A stretch of 6,486 nucleotides of DNA from Oscillospiraceae bacterium (GTDB lineage: Bacteria > Bacillota > Clostridia > Oscillospirales > Oscillospiraceae), in the NCBI GenBank assembly GCA_017480395.1, contig JAFVAS010000083.1, positions 1 to 6,486 on the forward strand, in the 5' to 3' direction. Shown piece by piece: positions 1 through 5,599 of this stretch (its first letter is position 1; each line of letters opens with the position of its first letter). The notes under the pieces are model-generated. The model was given only the letters and a program-made list of their open reading frames with translations, did no database searches and was not told the origin of the DNA. A program made the translations under genes and the position numbers.

Positions 1-94
1 GAAGAATCCAGCCCGTGGGCAGCACCAGGCTCAACAGGATGCCGATCCCCAGAGAGATTACGCAGATCGCCCCGGGATTACAACGTCTACACAT
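1..94 (-). CDS. Small CxxC membrane-peptide ORF, 3' end outside window
   Basis: An ATG at 94-92 opens a frame that stays open to the window edge, giving 31 visible codons. The peptide begins MCRRCNPGAICV and continues as a hydrophobic stretch rich in I, L, G and V (about residues 10-31, including GIGILLSLVLP). That looks like the start of a membrane segment. The N-terminus has Cys2 and Cys5 in a CxxC arrangement with two arginines between them, plus Cys11. A Shine-Dalgarno-like AGGGGGT lies 6 nt upstream of the ATG, which supports translation, but it sits inside a strong hairpin. The frame lies 71 nt downstream of thiN on the same strand. I do not recognise the family. Small membrane proteins of this look are known in Clostridia, but I cannot assign a role. 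The ORF could be chance, since 31 codons is short; the hydrophobic pattern, the Shine-Dalgarno spacing and the strand agreement argue against that. Confidence 0.55.
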   Translation of the reverse strand, partial: MCRRCNPGAICVISLGIGILLSLVLPTGWIL

Positions 95-100
95 AACAAT

Positions 101-107
101 ACCCCCT
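101..107 (-). promoter_or_regulatory. Shine-Dalgarno of the small membrane ORF, inside hairpin
   Basis: On the minus strand AGGGGGT differs from the ideal AGGAGGT at one base and lies 6 nt before the ATG at 94. All seven bases form the end of the 3' arm of the hairpin at 101-142. They would therefore be paired in the folded RNA and hidden from the ribosome. Confidence 0.5.
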
Positions 108-142
108 GCGTCAGACTGCTTATTCCAGTCTACGCAGGGGGT
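101..142 (-). terminator. Strong hairpin after thiN: weak terminator or translation-blocking stem
   Basis: Bases 101-111 (ACCCCCTGCGT) and 132-142 (ACGCAGGGGGT) are perfect inverted repeats. The pairing continues with 113-118 (AGACTG) against 126-131 (CAGTCT), leaving one bulged base at 112 and a 7-nt loop at 119-125. That makes 17 base pairs, with an 11-bp GC-rich base. The stem starts 23 nt after the thiN stop codon, the usual place for an operon terminator. The downstream tail on the minus strand is ATTGTTATG, and on the plus strand GTTTGGTTGG. Neither is a proper T-tract, so efficient intrinsic termination is uncertain in either direction. Because its 3' arm holds the Shine-Dalgarno of the next ORF, it may act on translation as well as, or instead of, on transcription. 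Confidence 0.7.
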
Positions 143-165
143 GTTTGGTTGGTGACAAGGATGTA

Positions 166-798
166 TCACCGCCGTTGGCTGCGGATCAGCAGACCGACGC
201 CGCCACCGACGGTGATGCGGCAGATCTGGCCGGGCAACGGCTCGTTGCTGATGCCGAGGGATTCCTGCCGGAGCAGCTCCACATGGGAGGCGGGATATTT
301 TGCCCCTTGGATGGAGACGTCTGTCAGCGCACGATCCAGCGGAACAAGCCCAAAATAGTGATAGGCGGGTTCGGTGGGCAGGATCGTCTCCCCGGGAAGC
401 AGCAGGCGGATCTCGTTCCAGGGATCGACAATGACGCCCCGTGCGCCGGCATGGGCAAGGCGCTCCAATTGTCCGATGGCCGAGAGGTGGTGATCCTCCC
501 TCCCGCCGGTGCAGCCGCACAGGATCAGCTCCTGTGCTCCCTCCCGCAGGGCCCGCGTCACCGCCATATCCAGGTCGGTGACATCCTTCTCCGAGGGAAG
601 CAGGTCGGCGGGCAACGTCCCGGGCCGTCCGCCGGAGTCGTTGTCCCCCACATACCAGTCCGGGATCAGACCCAGCCGTTCCACGGCAGAGAGGCCGCCG
701 TCCGAGGCACTGATCAGATCCCCGGGGCGCAGGTAGGGGAAAAGAAAGCTCCAGTCCGCCACCGGGGCGGAGCCGAAGAGAACGGCGCGGCGGCTCAA
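166..798 (-). CDS. thiN: Thiamine pyrophosphokinase
   Basis: Transfers a pyrophosphate group from ATP to thiamine, giving the cofactor thiamine diphosphate and AMP in the cytosol. With the TTG start the protein is 210 residues, normal for bacterial ThiN. Recognisable family motifs in order are ASDGGL (31-36), PDWYVGDNDS (46-55, with acidic residues D52 and D54 expected to bind metal and ATP), PSEKDVTDLD (68-77), CTGGREDHHL (96-105), and near the C-terminus LGISNE (181-186) with the Ser-Asn pair typical of the thiamine-binding part. A GTG at 807 would add three residues, but it falls within the AAGGAG Shine-Dalgarno. The TTG at 798 has an 8-nt spacer and overlaps the rsgA stop as TTGA, so I prefer it. 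In B. subtilis thiN also belongs to this cluster but follows rpe, which is missing here. It is the last large gene before the hairpin at 101-142. Confidence 0.93.
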   Translation of the reverse strand: MSRRAVLFGSAPVADWSFLFPYLRPGDLISASDGGLSAVERLGLIPDWYVGDNDSGGRPGTLPADLLPSEKDVTDLDMAVTRALREGAQELILCGCTGGREDHHLSAIGQLERLAHAGARGVIVDPWNEIRLLLPGETILPTEPAYHYFGLVPLDRALTDVSIQGAKYPASHVELLRQESLGISNEPLPGQICRITVGGGVGLLIRSQRR

Positions 799-1670
799 TG
801 CTCCCACTCCTTGTATTGCTTCGCCGCCTCATAGAGCCTACAATAGCTCCTGTGTCGGCTGGGGGAAATCTGGCCCGCATCCAGCGCGGCCAGCACGGCG
901 CAGCCCTTCTCCTTGGTGTGGGAGCAGCCCACAAAGCGGCACTCCCCCAGATAGGGCCGAAATTCCCGGAAGGCCTCCCCCAGCGTCTCCCGATCCAGCA
1001 GCTCCGGCACCTCGGTGTCAAAGCTGGCAAAGCCGGGGGTGTCCGCCGCAAGGGCCCCATTGGGCAGGCGGAAAAGCTCCACATGGCGGGTGGTGTGGCG
1101 GCCCCGCCCCAGCTTTTCGCTGACCTCCCCCGTCTCGATGGAGAGGGCGGGGTCGAGGCGGTTGAGAATACTGGACTTGCCCACGCCGGAGTTGCCGGTA
1201 AAGACCACCGTCTTGCCCGCGATGGCGTCGGAAAGCGCGGAAATACCCGCTCCCGTGGCTGCGCTGACCTGAATTGAGGTGAACCCGGCGTCGGCGTAAA
1301 CGGCGCAGAGGGCGTCACAGGGCTCCAGATCGCATTTGTTCCAGACAATGATGGGCTCGCAATGCTTTTGCTCCGCGATAGCGGCCACCCGGTCAATGAG
1401 GAAGGGATCGGTGACCGGGTTGACCCCGGCGGCAATCATGATCAGGGCGTCCATGTTAGCCACCGCCGGACGGGAGAAGGCATTTTTGCGCTCCAGGATT
1501 TGTTCCACGGAGCCGTTGTCCCCACCCAGCGGGGTGATCTCGACCCGATCCCCCACCAGGGGGGAGATTCCGCTGTGGCGAAATTTCCCCCGGGCGCGGC
1601 AGGTGATCGTTTCCCCTCCGCAATCCACATAGTAGAAGCCGCTGAGCGCCTTTATGATGGTTCCGGTCAT
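795..1670 (-). CDS. rsgA: Small-subunit ribosome biogenesis GTPase RsgA
   Basis: A circularly permuted GTPase that binds late 30S precursors near the decoding centre and uses GTP hydrolysis to license subunit maturation. The 291-residue length is typical. It has an N-terminal OB-fold region (about 1-70), then the GTPase motifs in permuted order: G4 NKCD (111-114), G5 SAATG (136-140), P-loop GNSGVGKS (159-166), G2 threonines in GRGRHTTRH (T193/T194), and G3 DTPG (210-213). A C-terminal zinc site follows, with C244, C249, H251 and C257. No key residue is missing. Its ATG shares one base with the prkC stop (TAATG), and I see no good Shine-Dalgarno just upstream, so translation is probably coupled to prkC. 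In B. subtilis the orthologue (CpgA/YloQ) is phosphorylated by PrkC, which makes the adjacency meaningful. That protein is also reported to act on 4-phosphoerythronate; whether this one does cannot be told from sequence. Confidence 0.96.
   Translation of the reverse strand: MTGTIIKALSGFYYVDCGGETITCRARGKFRHSGISPLVGDRVEITPLGGDNGSVEQILERKNAFSRPAVANMDALIMIAAGVNPVTDPFLIDRVAAIAEQKHCEPIIVWNKCDLEPCDALCAVYADAGFTSIQVSAATGAGISALSDAIAGKTVVFTGNSGVGKSSILNRLDPALSIETGEVSEKLGRGRHTTRHVELFRLPNGALAADTPGFASFDTEVPELLDRETLGEAFREFRPYLGECRFVGCSHTKEKGCAVLAALDAGQISPSRHRSYCRLYEAAKQYKEWEH
807..812 (-). promoter_or_regulatory. Shine-Dalgarno deciding the thiN start
   Basis: AAGGAG on the minus strand lies inside the last codons of rsgA. 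It is 8 nt before the TTG at 798, a near-ideal distance. Its final G is also the first base of the alternative GTG at 807, which makes that GTG an unlikely start. Confidence 0.7.
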
Positions 1671-3796
1671 TACTGCTGATAGACGTTATAGGTGCCATTG
1701 GTGTCAGAGGCAGAGCCGGAGAGCCGGGTGCCGTCCACATAGACATCAATGCTGTTCACGGTGCCTTCGTAGTCATATTCCAGTTTGGTGGACTCCTCGG
1801 AGGCGGCGACGGTGCCGCCATTGGTCAGGGGGACGGAGACGCCGTTGATGATCAGCTCCACATTGGAGTCGGTCTCCTTGGCCGGGATCGTGATGACGAT
1901 CTGTGCCACGGGGATTTCGGGCTCCACCGGCTCAGGCTCGGTGGCCTCCTCGGGCTCTGTGGGGGTAGGCTCCTCCGGCTCCTGCGGTTCGGGCTCCGGT
2001 CCAAGGCTGATGGTGATGCTGATGGCGGTTCCGGCCTCCACGGGGGTGTTTTCGGGAATGCTCTGATAGCACACTCTGCCCTCGGCGTATTCGCTGCTGT
2101 ACTCGCTGTTGACGCTCTGCAGGGTCAGCCCCATGCGGGAGATGGCGCTCTTCGCGTCCGCCTCAGTCAGGCCCAGAAGCTTGTTCATGCTGAAGGACGC
2201 ATCCTCCTTGCCCTGGCTGCAGAAGATCGTGACCTGATCCCCCGGAAGAACGGTGGAATTGGCGGCGGGCTCGGTGCGGATGACCTTGTTCTCCTGGACC
2301 GTGTCGTCATAGAGCATCTCCACCCGGGTGCGCAGCCCCAGGTCCTCCAGATCACCCTTGACATAGCTGTATTCCTGGTTGGTATAGTCCTTGAGCACAA
2401 TCTCCACCGGCTCCTCCTCGGCGGGGCCGGTGCTGATGGTGACGGAAATCTCCGTCGTCTCCTGATGACTGGTGCGGTCAGACTTCGGTGTCTGCTCAAT
2501 GATGGTGCCGATGGGGGCTTCACTCTCAGCGGACTGGTTGGCATTCACCGTAAAGTGTCCGGCAATGGTCTCGTCTCTGGCAATCAGATCCTCCGCCTCC
2601 TGGACGGTCAGGCCCAGAAGATTCGGGACGGTGTAAGAGACGGCCTCCTCCTGGGCGGGATGGTGCAGCAGCAGGAAGGCGATCAGCCCCAACACCAACA
2701 CAAGGGCAGCTACCAGGCTGGAGATCAGAATGACAAATTTGCGATTGCCCTTCTTCTCGTCCGCCCCATCGTCTTCATCGTCATAATCCTCCACTTCCGG
2801 CTCGTCCGGCTCAAACCGGGCCTGAACCGGACGGCGGCTGGGAATGACGGGAGCTGCCGCGGCAGCCTCCTCCTCATCAGAAAAGCCCGCCGTTCCCTTG
2901 CGCACCATGGTGGGTTCGTCGGATTCCACGGCCACCGCACCCGGTGCGGTGTATCCGAAGTCGATCATCGGATTGCGGCGGAAATCCTCCAGATCCTGAA
3001 GCATCTCCTCCGCGTTGACATAGCGGCGATCCGGCACGGAGGCCATGGCCTTGAGGGTGATCTGCTCCAGGCCCAGGGGGATCTCCGGATTGATCTCCCG
3101 GGGCGGGATGGGAATGGAATTGATATGCTGCAGCGCGACGGCCACCGGGTTGTCCCCCTCGTAGGGAAGGCGGCCGGTCAGCATCTCATAGAGCACCACA
3201 CCGGCGGAGTAGATGTCGGAGCGGGTATCAATATGGCTGCCCCGGGCCTGCTCCGGGGAGATATAGTGGACGGAGCCGATTGCCTCCTGGGTCACGGTGG
3301 CCTGGGAGGTGGTGGAGCGGGCGATGCCGAAGTCAGTCACCTTGACGCTGCCATCCCGGAGCACCATGACGTTCTGGGGCTTGATGTCCCGGTGGATGAT
3401 GCCACGGGAGTGGGCGTGCTTCAGGCCCTGGGTGATCTGGGTGATGAAGTGCAGTGCCTCCCGCCAGTTCAGGGCGCCGCCCCGCTTGCGGATGTACTGC
3501 TTCAGGGTGATGCCCGCAATCAGCTCCATGACGATATATTCGCTGTTGTCCACCTGGCTGACGTCGTAGACGGAGACGATATTGGGGTGGGAGAGCATGG
3601 CGACCGCCTGGGACTCGTCGTGGAACCGGCGGCGCAGATCCTGGTCGGAGGAGAGCTCGCTCTTCAGGATTTTAACGGCAACATAGCGATTGAGTCGATG
3701 GTCATAGGCCCGATACACCACGGCCATGCCGCCGGTGCCCAGGATGTCCATGATTTCATATCGATCATCGAGAAATTTACCAATGTAAGGGTCCAT
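1670..3796 (-). CDS. prkC: PASTA-domain Ser/Thr protein kinase PrkC
   Basis: A membrane-bound Hanks-type kinase of 708 residues that senses peptidoglycan fragments or lipid II outside and phosphorylates proteins inside. The kinase domain spans about 13-273: glycine loop GTGGMAVVY (20-28), catalytic Lys42, helix-C Glu61, HRDIKPQN (135-142, base Asp137), DFG (155-157), and an activation segment with T162, T163, T167 and T169 before SVHYISPEQARG (175-186). This matches the B. subtilis PrkC segment that autophosphorylates. A cytoplasmic linker follows (about 275-352), very acidic at 328-346. One membrane helix spans about 354-377. Outside are three PASTA repeats (about 386-457, 464-529, 532-599), the second poorly matching the usual signature. 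A Pro/Glu-rich stalk (600-626) and a beta-rich C-terminal domain (627-708) come last. GAGGAG lies 8 nt before the ATG. stp lies 14 nt upstream, the normal kinase-phosphatase pairing. Confidence 0.97.
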   Translation of the reverse strand: MDPYIGKFLDDRYEIMDILGTGGMAVVYRAYDHRLNRYVAVKILKSELSSDQDLRRRFHDESQAVAMLSHPNIVSVYDVSQVDNSEYIVMELIAGITLKQYIRKRGGALNWREALHFITQITQGLKHAHSRGIIHRDIKPQNVMVLRDGSVKVTDFGIARSTTSQATVTQEAIGSVHYISPEQARGSHIDTRSDIYSAGVVLYEMLTGRLPYEGDNPVAVALQHINSIPIPPREINPEIPLGLEQITLKAMASVPDRRYVNAEEMLQDLEDFRRNPMIDFGYTAPGAVAVESDEPTMVRKGTAGFSDEEEAAAAAPVIPSRRPVQARFEPDEPEVEDYDDEDDGADEKKGNRKFVILISSLVAALVLVLGLIAFLLLHHPAQEEAVSYTVPNLLGLTVQEAEDLIARDETIAGHFTVNANQSAESEAPIGTIIEQTPKSDRTSHQETTEISVTISTGPAEEEPVEIVLKDYTNQEYSYVKGDLEDLGLRTRVEMLYDDTVQENKVIRTEPAANSTVLPGDQVTIFCSQGKEDASFSMNKLLGLTEADAKSAISRMGLTLQSVNSEYSSEYAEGRVCYQSIPENTPVEAGTAISITISLGPEPEPQEPEEPTPTEPEEATEPEPVEPEIPVAQIVITIPAKETDSNVELIINGVSVPLTNGGTVAASEESTKLEYDYEGTVNSIDVYVDGTRLSGSASDTNGTYNVYQQ

Positions 3797-3804
3797 AGCA
3801 AATT

Positions 3805-3810
3805 CTCCTC
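3805..3810 (-). promoter_or_regulatory. Shine-Dalgarno of prkC
   Basis: GAGGAG on the minus strand ends 8 nt before the prkC ATG at 3796. It begins just after the stp stop codon (TGA at 3813-3811). Ribosomes ending stp are therefore placed right at the prkC start, which should help keep phosphatase and kinase levels matched. Confidence 0.75.
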
Positions 3811-4548
3811 TCAGTTAGATTCGGTTTCATCGCCGCAGGCGATGAGGATGGCGGTCACATTGTCCGGCGCGCCACGGCTCAGGGCGATGTCCAGCAGACG
3901 CTGGCAGCAGGTGGACTCGTCGCCGCCGTAAAGGGCCTCGAAGAGCATCTCCTGCTCCTCCACCTGATTGCTCAGGCCGTCGCTGCACAGCAGCAGGAAC
4001 TCCCCGGGGTGGAGATCCAACTCGTAGAGATCCCCCACCACATGCTGCTCGGTGCCCAGAGCCCGGGTGATGATATTGCGATTGGGGTGTGTCCTGGCCT
4101 GCTCCGGGGTGATTTTCCCCTGGGCCACCAGATTGGCCACCAGGGAATGATCCCGGCTGACCTGGACAATGCCGTCTTCGCTGATATGATAGCAGCGGCT
4201 GTCCCCCACGTTCATCAGATACACATGCTTGTCCGGCTGAACCAGGGCCGTCACCAGGGTGGTTCCCATCCCGGCGCAGTCCGGGTCGGTCAGCGAGCGC
4301 TGTAAAACGGCGTCATTGGCCACGGTCAGCGCCTGCGTCATCCGATCGGAAGGTGGAAGCTGCGGAAAAGCCTTTACCTGCTCCGAAAACAGCTCCACCG
4401 CCATCTGGCTGGCCACATTGCCCGAACGGGCGCCGCCCATGCCGTCACAGACGATGGCAAACAACAGCTGATCCTCCGTCCAGAAGGTATAGGAGTCCTG
4501 GTTCTGTGCGCGCACCAGGCCGCGATCTGTGATTCCGTATGCGATCAA
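3811..4548 (-). CDS. stp: PP2C-family Ser/Thr protein phosphatase (Stp/PrpC)
   Basis: A metal-dependent cytosolic phosphatase that removes phosphate from PrkC and its substrates. With the TTG start at 4548 it has 245 residues, the usual length. PP2C motifs in order are ITDRGLVRAQNQDSY (6-20, with R13 and D18), DGMGG (35-39), GTT (95-97), VGDSR (114-118), DHS (133-135), CSDGL (188-192, D190) and PDNVTA (228-233, D229). The first motif reads NQD where many relatives have NED, so one acidic residue near the metal centre is Gln. I believe this variant is also found in other clostridial enzymes. The frame is open further upstream, with ATGs at 4572 and 4614 inside rlmN. Neither has a convincing Shine-Dalgarno, and both add residues unlike the family N-terminus. 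AGAAGGTG sits 7 nt before the TTG, and the resulting start MIAYGITDRG fits known homologues. The gene lies 13 nt after rlmN and 14 nt before prkC. Confidence 0.94.
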   Translation of the reverse strand: MIAYGITDRGLVRAQNQDSYTFWTEDQLLFAIVCDGMGGARSGNVASQMAVELFSEQVKAFPQLPPSDRMTQALTVANDAVLQRSLTDPDCAGMGTTLVTALVQPDKHVYLMNVGDSRCYHISEDGIVQVSRDHSLVANLVAQGKITPEQARTHPNRNIITRALGTEQHVVGDLYELDLHPGEFLLLCSDGLSNQVEEQEMLFEALYGGDESTCCQRLLDIALSRGAPDNVTAILIACGDETESN

Positions 4549-4553
4549 AAAAA

Positions 4554-4561
4554 CACCTTCT
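4554..4561 (-). promoter_or_regulatory. Shine-Dalgarno deciding the stp start
   Basis: AGAAGGTG on the minus strand directly follows the rlmN stop codon (TAA at 4564-4562). Measured from its AAGG core, it ends 7 nt before the TTG at 4548. A run of seven T lies between it and the end of the TTG codon, which should keep the start region unstructured. This favours TTG 4548 over the upstream ATGs. Confidence 0.65.
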
Positions 4562-5599
4562 TTAGCTTTCATCCAGGTGGAGCGTCTTGCGACGAAGCTG
4601 GCCGCAGGAGGCATCGATATCGCTCCCCAGCCTGCGCCGCACGGTGACGGTGATCCCCTGCCGCTCCAGCCGACGCTGAAAGGCGGCCACCCGGCGGCTG
4701 GGCTTGAGCTTGCTCTCCCGCACGTCGTTGAGGGGAATCAGATTGACGTGCCCCGGCGTCCCCTTCAGATGCTGGGCGAGCAGGTCTGCCTGGGCGTCGC
4801 TGTCGTTGACGCCGTCGATCATCGCGTACTCATAGGAGATGCGGCGGCCGGTGGTCTCAAAGTAACGGCGGCAGGCGGAAAACAGGTTTTCCACCCCCAC
4901 CGCCCGGTTGACCGGCATGATCCGGGAACGGGTCTCGTCGTCCGGGGCGTGGAGGGACACCGATAACGTTAATTGTAACTGAAGTTGTGCCAATTTGTCA
5001 ATTTTTTCGACAAGACCGCAGGTGGAAAGCGAGATATGCCGCATCCCGATGTTCATCCCGTCGGGATGGTTGACCAGCTCTAAAAAGCGCAGCACCGCGT
5101 CAAAGTTATCCAGCGGCTCCCCGATCCCCATCAGCACGATGTTGGAGATGGGCAGACCGGAGTCCTTCTGGGTATAGATCACCTGGCTCAGAATCTCCGC
5201 CGGTGTCAGACGGCGAACCAGCCCGCCGATGGTGGAGGCGCAGAAGGCGCACCCCATGGCGCAGCCGATCTCCGAGGAGACGCAGACCGTGTTGCCGTGC
5301 TGATAACGCATCAGCACCGTCTCCACACAGTTGTCATCCTCCAGGCGCCATAGATATTTTATGGTTCCGTCCAGCTTCGAGACCTGTTTGCGCTCCACCT
5401 GCAGCGGGGTCAGGGTGCAATCCCGGGCCAGCTGCTCCCGCAGCGCCTTGGGGAGATTGGTCATCTCGTCAAAGGACATCACCCCGCGGTGCATCCAGAC
5501 GAAAATCTGCTTGGCCCGAAACTTTGGCTGCCCCAGGCCGGACAGATATCCCTCGATCTCCGAAGGTGTCATGGATTTCAGATCGATTTTTTCAGCCAT
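4562..5599 (-). CDS. rlmN: Dual-specificity 23S rRNA (A2503-C2)/tRNA (A37-C2) methyltransferase RlmN
   Basis: A radical-SAM enzyme that methylates carbon 2 of A2503 in 23S rRNA at the peptide-exit tunnel entrance, and in known members also A37 of some tRNAs. The protein has 345 residues, normal for the family. The iron-sulfur cluster motif CxxxCxxC is C113, C117 and C120. C106 lies seven residues before it, at the position of the E. coli conserved cysteine C118, and C332 (in DIDASCGQL) matches the methyl-carrying cysteine C355 of E. coli. The SAM-binding GEP motif appears as MGIGEPLDN (157-165). The ATG at 5599 overlaps the rsmB stop by 8 nt and has GAGGAG 5 nt upstream. Residues about 199-214 (around LAQLQLQLTL) are encoded by an AT-rich stretch with TTA, TTG and CAA codons, unlike the CTG-rich usage around it. 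That stretch contains a promoter-like sequence. Confidence 0.97.
   Translation of the reverse strand: MAEKIDLKSMTPSEIEGYLSGLGQPKFRAKQIFVWMHRGVMSFDEMTNLPKALREQLARDCTLTPLQVERKQVSKLDGTIKYLWRLEDDNCVETVLMRYQHGNTVCVSSEIGCAMGCAFCASTIGGLVRRLTPAEILSQVIYTQKDSGLPISNIVLMGIGEPLDNFDAVLRFLELVNHPDGMNIGMRHISLSTCGLVEKIDKLAQLQLQLTLSVSLHAPDDETRSRIMPVNRAVGVENLFSACRRYFETTGRRISYEYAMIDGVNDSDAQADLLAQHLKGTPGHVNLIPLNDVRESKLKPSRRVAAFQRRLERQGITVTVRRRLGSDIDASCGQLRRKTLHLDES
4972..5001 (-). promoter_or_regulatory. Candidate sigma-A promoter inside rlmN for stp-prkC-rsgA-thiN
   Basis: On the minus strand a perfect -35 TTGACA (5001-4996) is followed after 18 nt by TACAAT (4977-4972), five of six matches to the -10 consensus. 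The transcription start would fall near 4965, about 415 nt before the stp start. The block lies in the most AT-rich patch of rlmN and uses codons that are rare nearby. It is the best promoter-like match I found on this strand; I have no experimental support. Confidence 0.45.

Noticed and set aside
145..834. A 229-codon plus-strand frame opposite thiN
   Set aside because: thiN has all family motifs on the minus strand. The plus frame begins at the edge of the hairpin without a ribosome-binding site.
1549..1565. A short C-run/G-run hairpin in rsgA
   Set aside because: A 5-6 bp stem with no T-tract that encodes the conserved RsgA stretch SPLVGDR. Explained by coding sequence and GC content.
1918..2000. 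Low-complexity repeats of GGCTC/CTCC type in prkC
   Set aside because: They encode the Pro/Glu stalk of PrkC. This is protein-level low complexity, not a DNA repeat element.
2465..3931. A 488-codon plus-strand open frame opposite prkC and the end of stp
   Set aside because: It is the antisense shadow of genes with full sets of catalytic motifs. GC-rich codon bias on the real strand removes stops from the opposite frame. Its translation is low in recognisable motifs.
4995..5013. TTGTC/GACAA inverted repeat overlapping the -35 of the candidate promoter
   Set aside because: Only five paired bases with a 9-nt centre. Too weak to call an operator.
5054..5068. A 7-bp palindrome, CATCCCG-T-CGGGATG, inside rlmN
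   Set aside because: It encodes HPDGM in the RlmN body, has no repeat partner elsewhere in the window apart from a nearby half-site, and no promoter nearby. Likely chance.
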